Source: Chitinophagales bacterium
Lineage (GTDB): Bacteria; Bacteroidota; Bacteroidia; Chitinophagales; JADIYW01
NCBI GenBank assembly: GCA_020848315.1
Contig: JADLAH010000269.1
Location: forward strand, 1-5,126
Reading direction: 5' to 3'
Length of the DNA stretch: 5,126 nucleotides
Shown: positions 5,008 to 5,126 of the stretch, piece after piece
Numbering within the stretch: position 1 is the stretch's first letter
Layout: every line of letters starts with the position of its first letter
Program-made: the position numbers and the translations under genes
Notes under the pieces: model-generated
The model's input: only the letters and a program-made list of their open reading frames with translations
Databases searched by the model: none
What the model was told of the DNA's origin: nothing

Positions 5008-5126
5008 AAAAACGGGCACTTACCGACACACTTTGCTTAGTCATCCACAAGTCTGTACACTTCAATTCTGCAACCAATTAATAATCAATGCAGAAACAGG
5101 CCGTTTCACGGAAATGAATTTATTAA

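Larger units (their letters stand above)
4599..5126. other. 528-bp region without a convincing protein gene, rich in regulatory-type signals
   Basis: This AT-rich stretch lies upstream of pirin and runs to the window edge. Only short open frames occur: a 36-codon (+) frame at 4766-4876 and an 11-codon (-) frame at 4798-4833 (MEIEIVPWFLL) with an A-rich leader. Non-coding signals are the phased TTAA series and palindrome (4647-4694), a minus-strand terminator (4721-4748), an FNR/CRP-like palindrome (4904-4917) and an 11-bp direct repeat (4974-5007). A short inverted repeat, TTGATG (4618-4623) with CATCAA (4635-4640), lies close to the long pirin start. A small CCGT/ACGG hairpin lies at 5101-5111. 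Confidence 0.6.

Noticed and set aside
5114..5126. ATG near the right edge that could begin a plus-strand gene (MNLL...)
   Set aside because: Only four codons are visible, so nothing supports it.
4921..5126. Replication origin
   Set aside because: There are only three imperfect DnaA-like boxes and no dnaA, gyrB or other origin-linked gene; this is insufficient without replicon-wide skew data.

Overview
The window looks like ordinary chromosomal DNA from a member of the Bacteroidota, probably of the Chitinophagales/Sphingobacteriales type. The assignment is an inference. It rests on moderate GC with AT-rich intergenic spacers, start codons preceded by A-rich leaders instead of clear Shine-Dalgarno sites, and a short lipoprotein signal ending in SCKKD, as is common in that phylum. 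No rRNA, tRNA, transposase, phage gene or CRISPR array was seen.

Layout, left to right. Positions 1-1826 (+) hold the C-terminal ~607 residues of the RNA-binding transcription accessory protein Tex; its N-terminus lies outside the window. A strong Rho-independent terminator (1844-1875) closes it. After an 82-nt spacer containing a 9-bp inverted repeat comes a single (+) gene (1958-2980) for a lipoprotein with a PI-PLC X-type catalytic domain. It converges with a (-) nitroreductase gene (2990-3592), only 9 nt away. Upstream of the nitroreductase on the same strand lies a pirin/YhhW-type bicupin gene (3717-4598, or from 4436 if an internal start is used), separated from it by 124 nt that can form an imperfect hairpin.

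Positions 4599-5126 carry no convincing protein gene but are rich in signals. These are a helically spaced TTAA series with a 16-bp palindrome upstream of pirin, and a well-formed Rho-independent terminator that works only on the minus strand (4721-4748). There is also an FNR/CRP-like palindrome (4904-4917) and an 11-bp direct repeat with DnaA-box-like sequence (4974-5007). Together they suggest a short minus-strand transcript of unknown function, or the 3' end of a transcript entering from the right, ending just before the pirin control region.

Functionally, Tex is housekeeping, and the PI-PLC lipoprotein is an envelope-anchored phosphodiester-cleaving enzyme candidate. Nitroreductase and pirin form a plausible pair for redox or electrophile (quinone, nitro-compound, flavonoid) handling. 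I saw no clear new multi-gene system. The parts that merit a second look are the right-hand non-coding region, the pirin N-terminal extension and the cysteine-rich PI-PLC lipoprotein.
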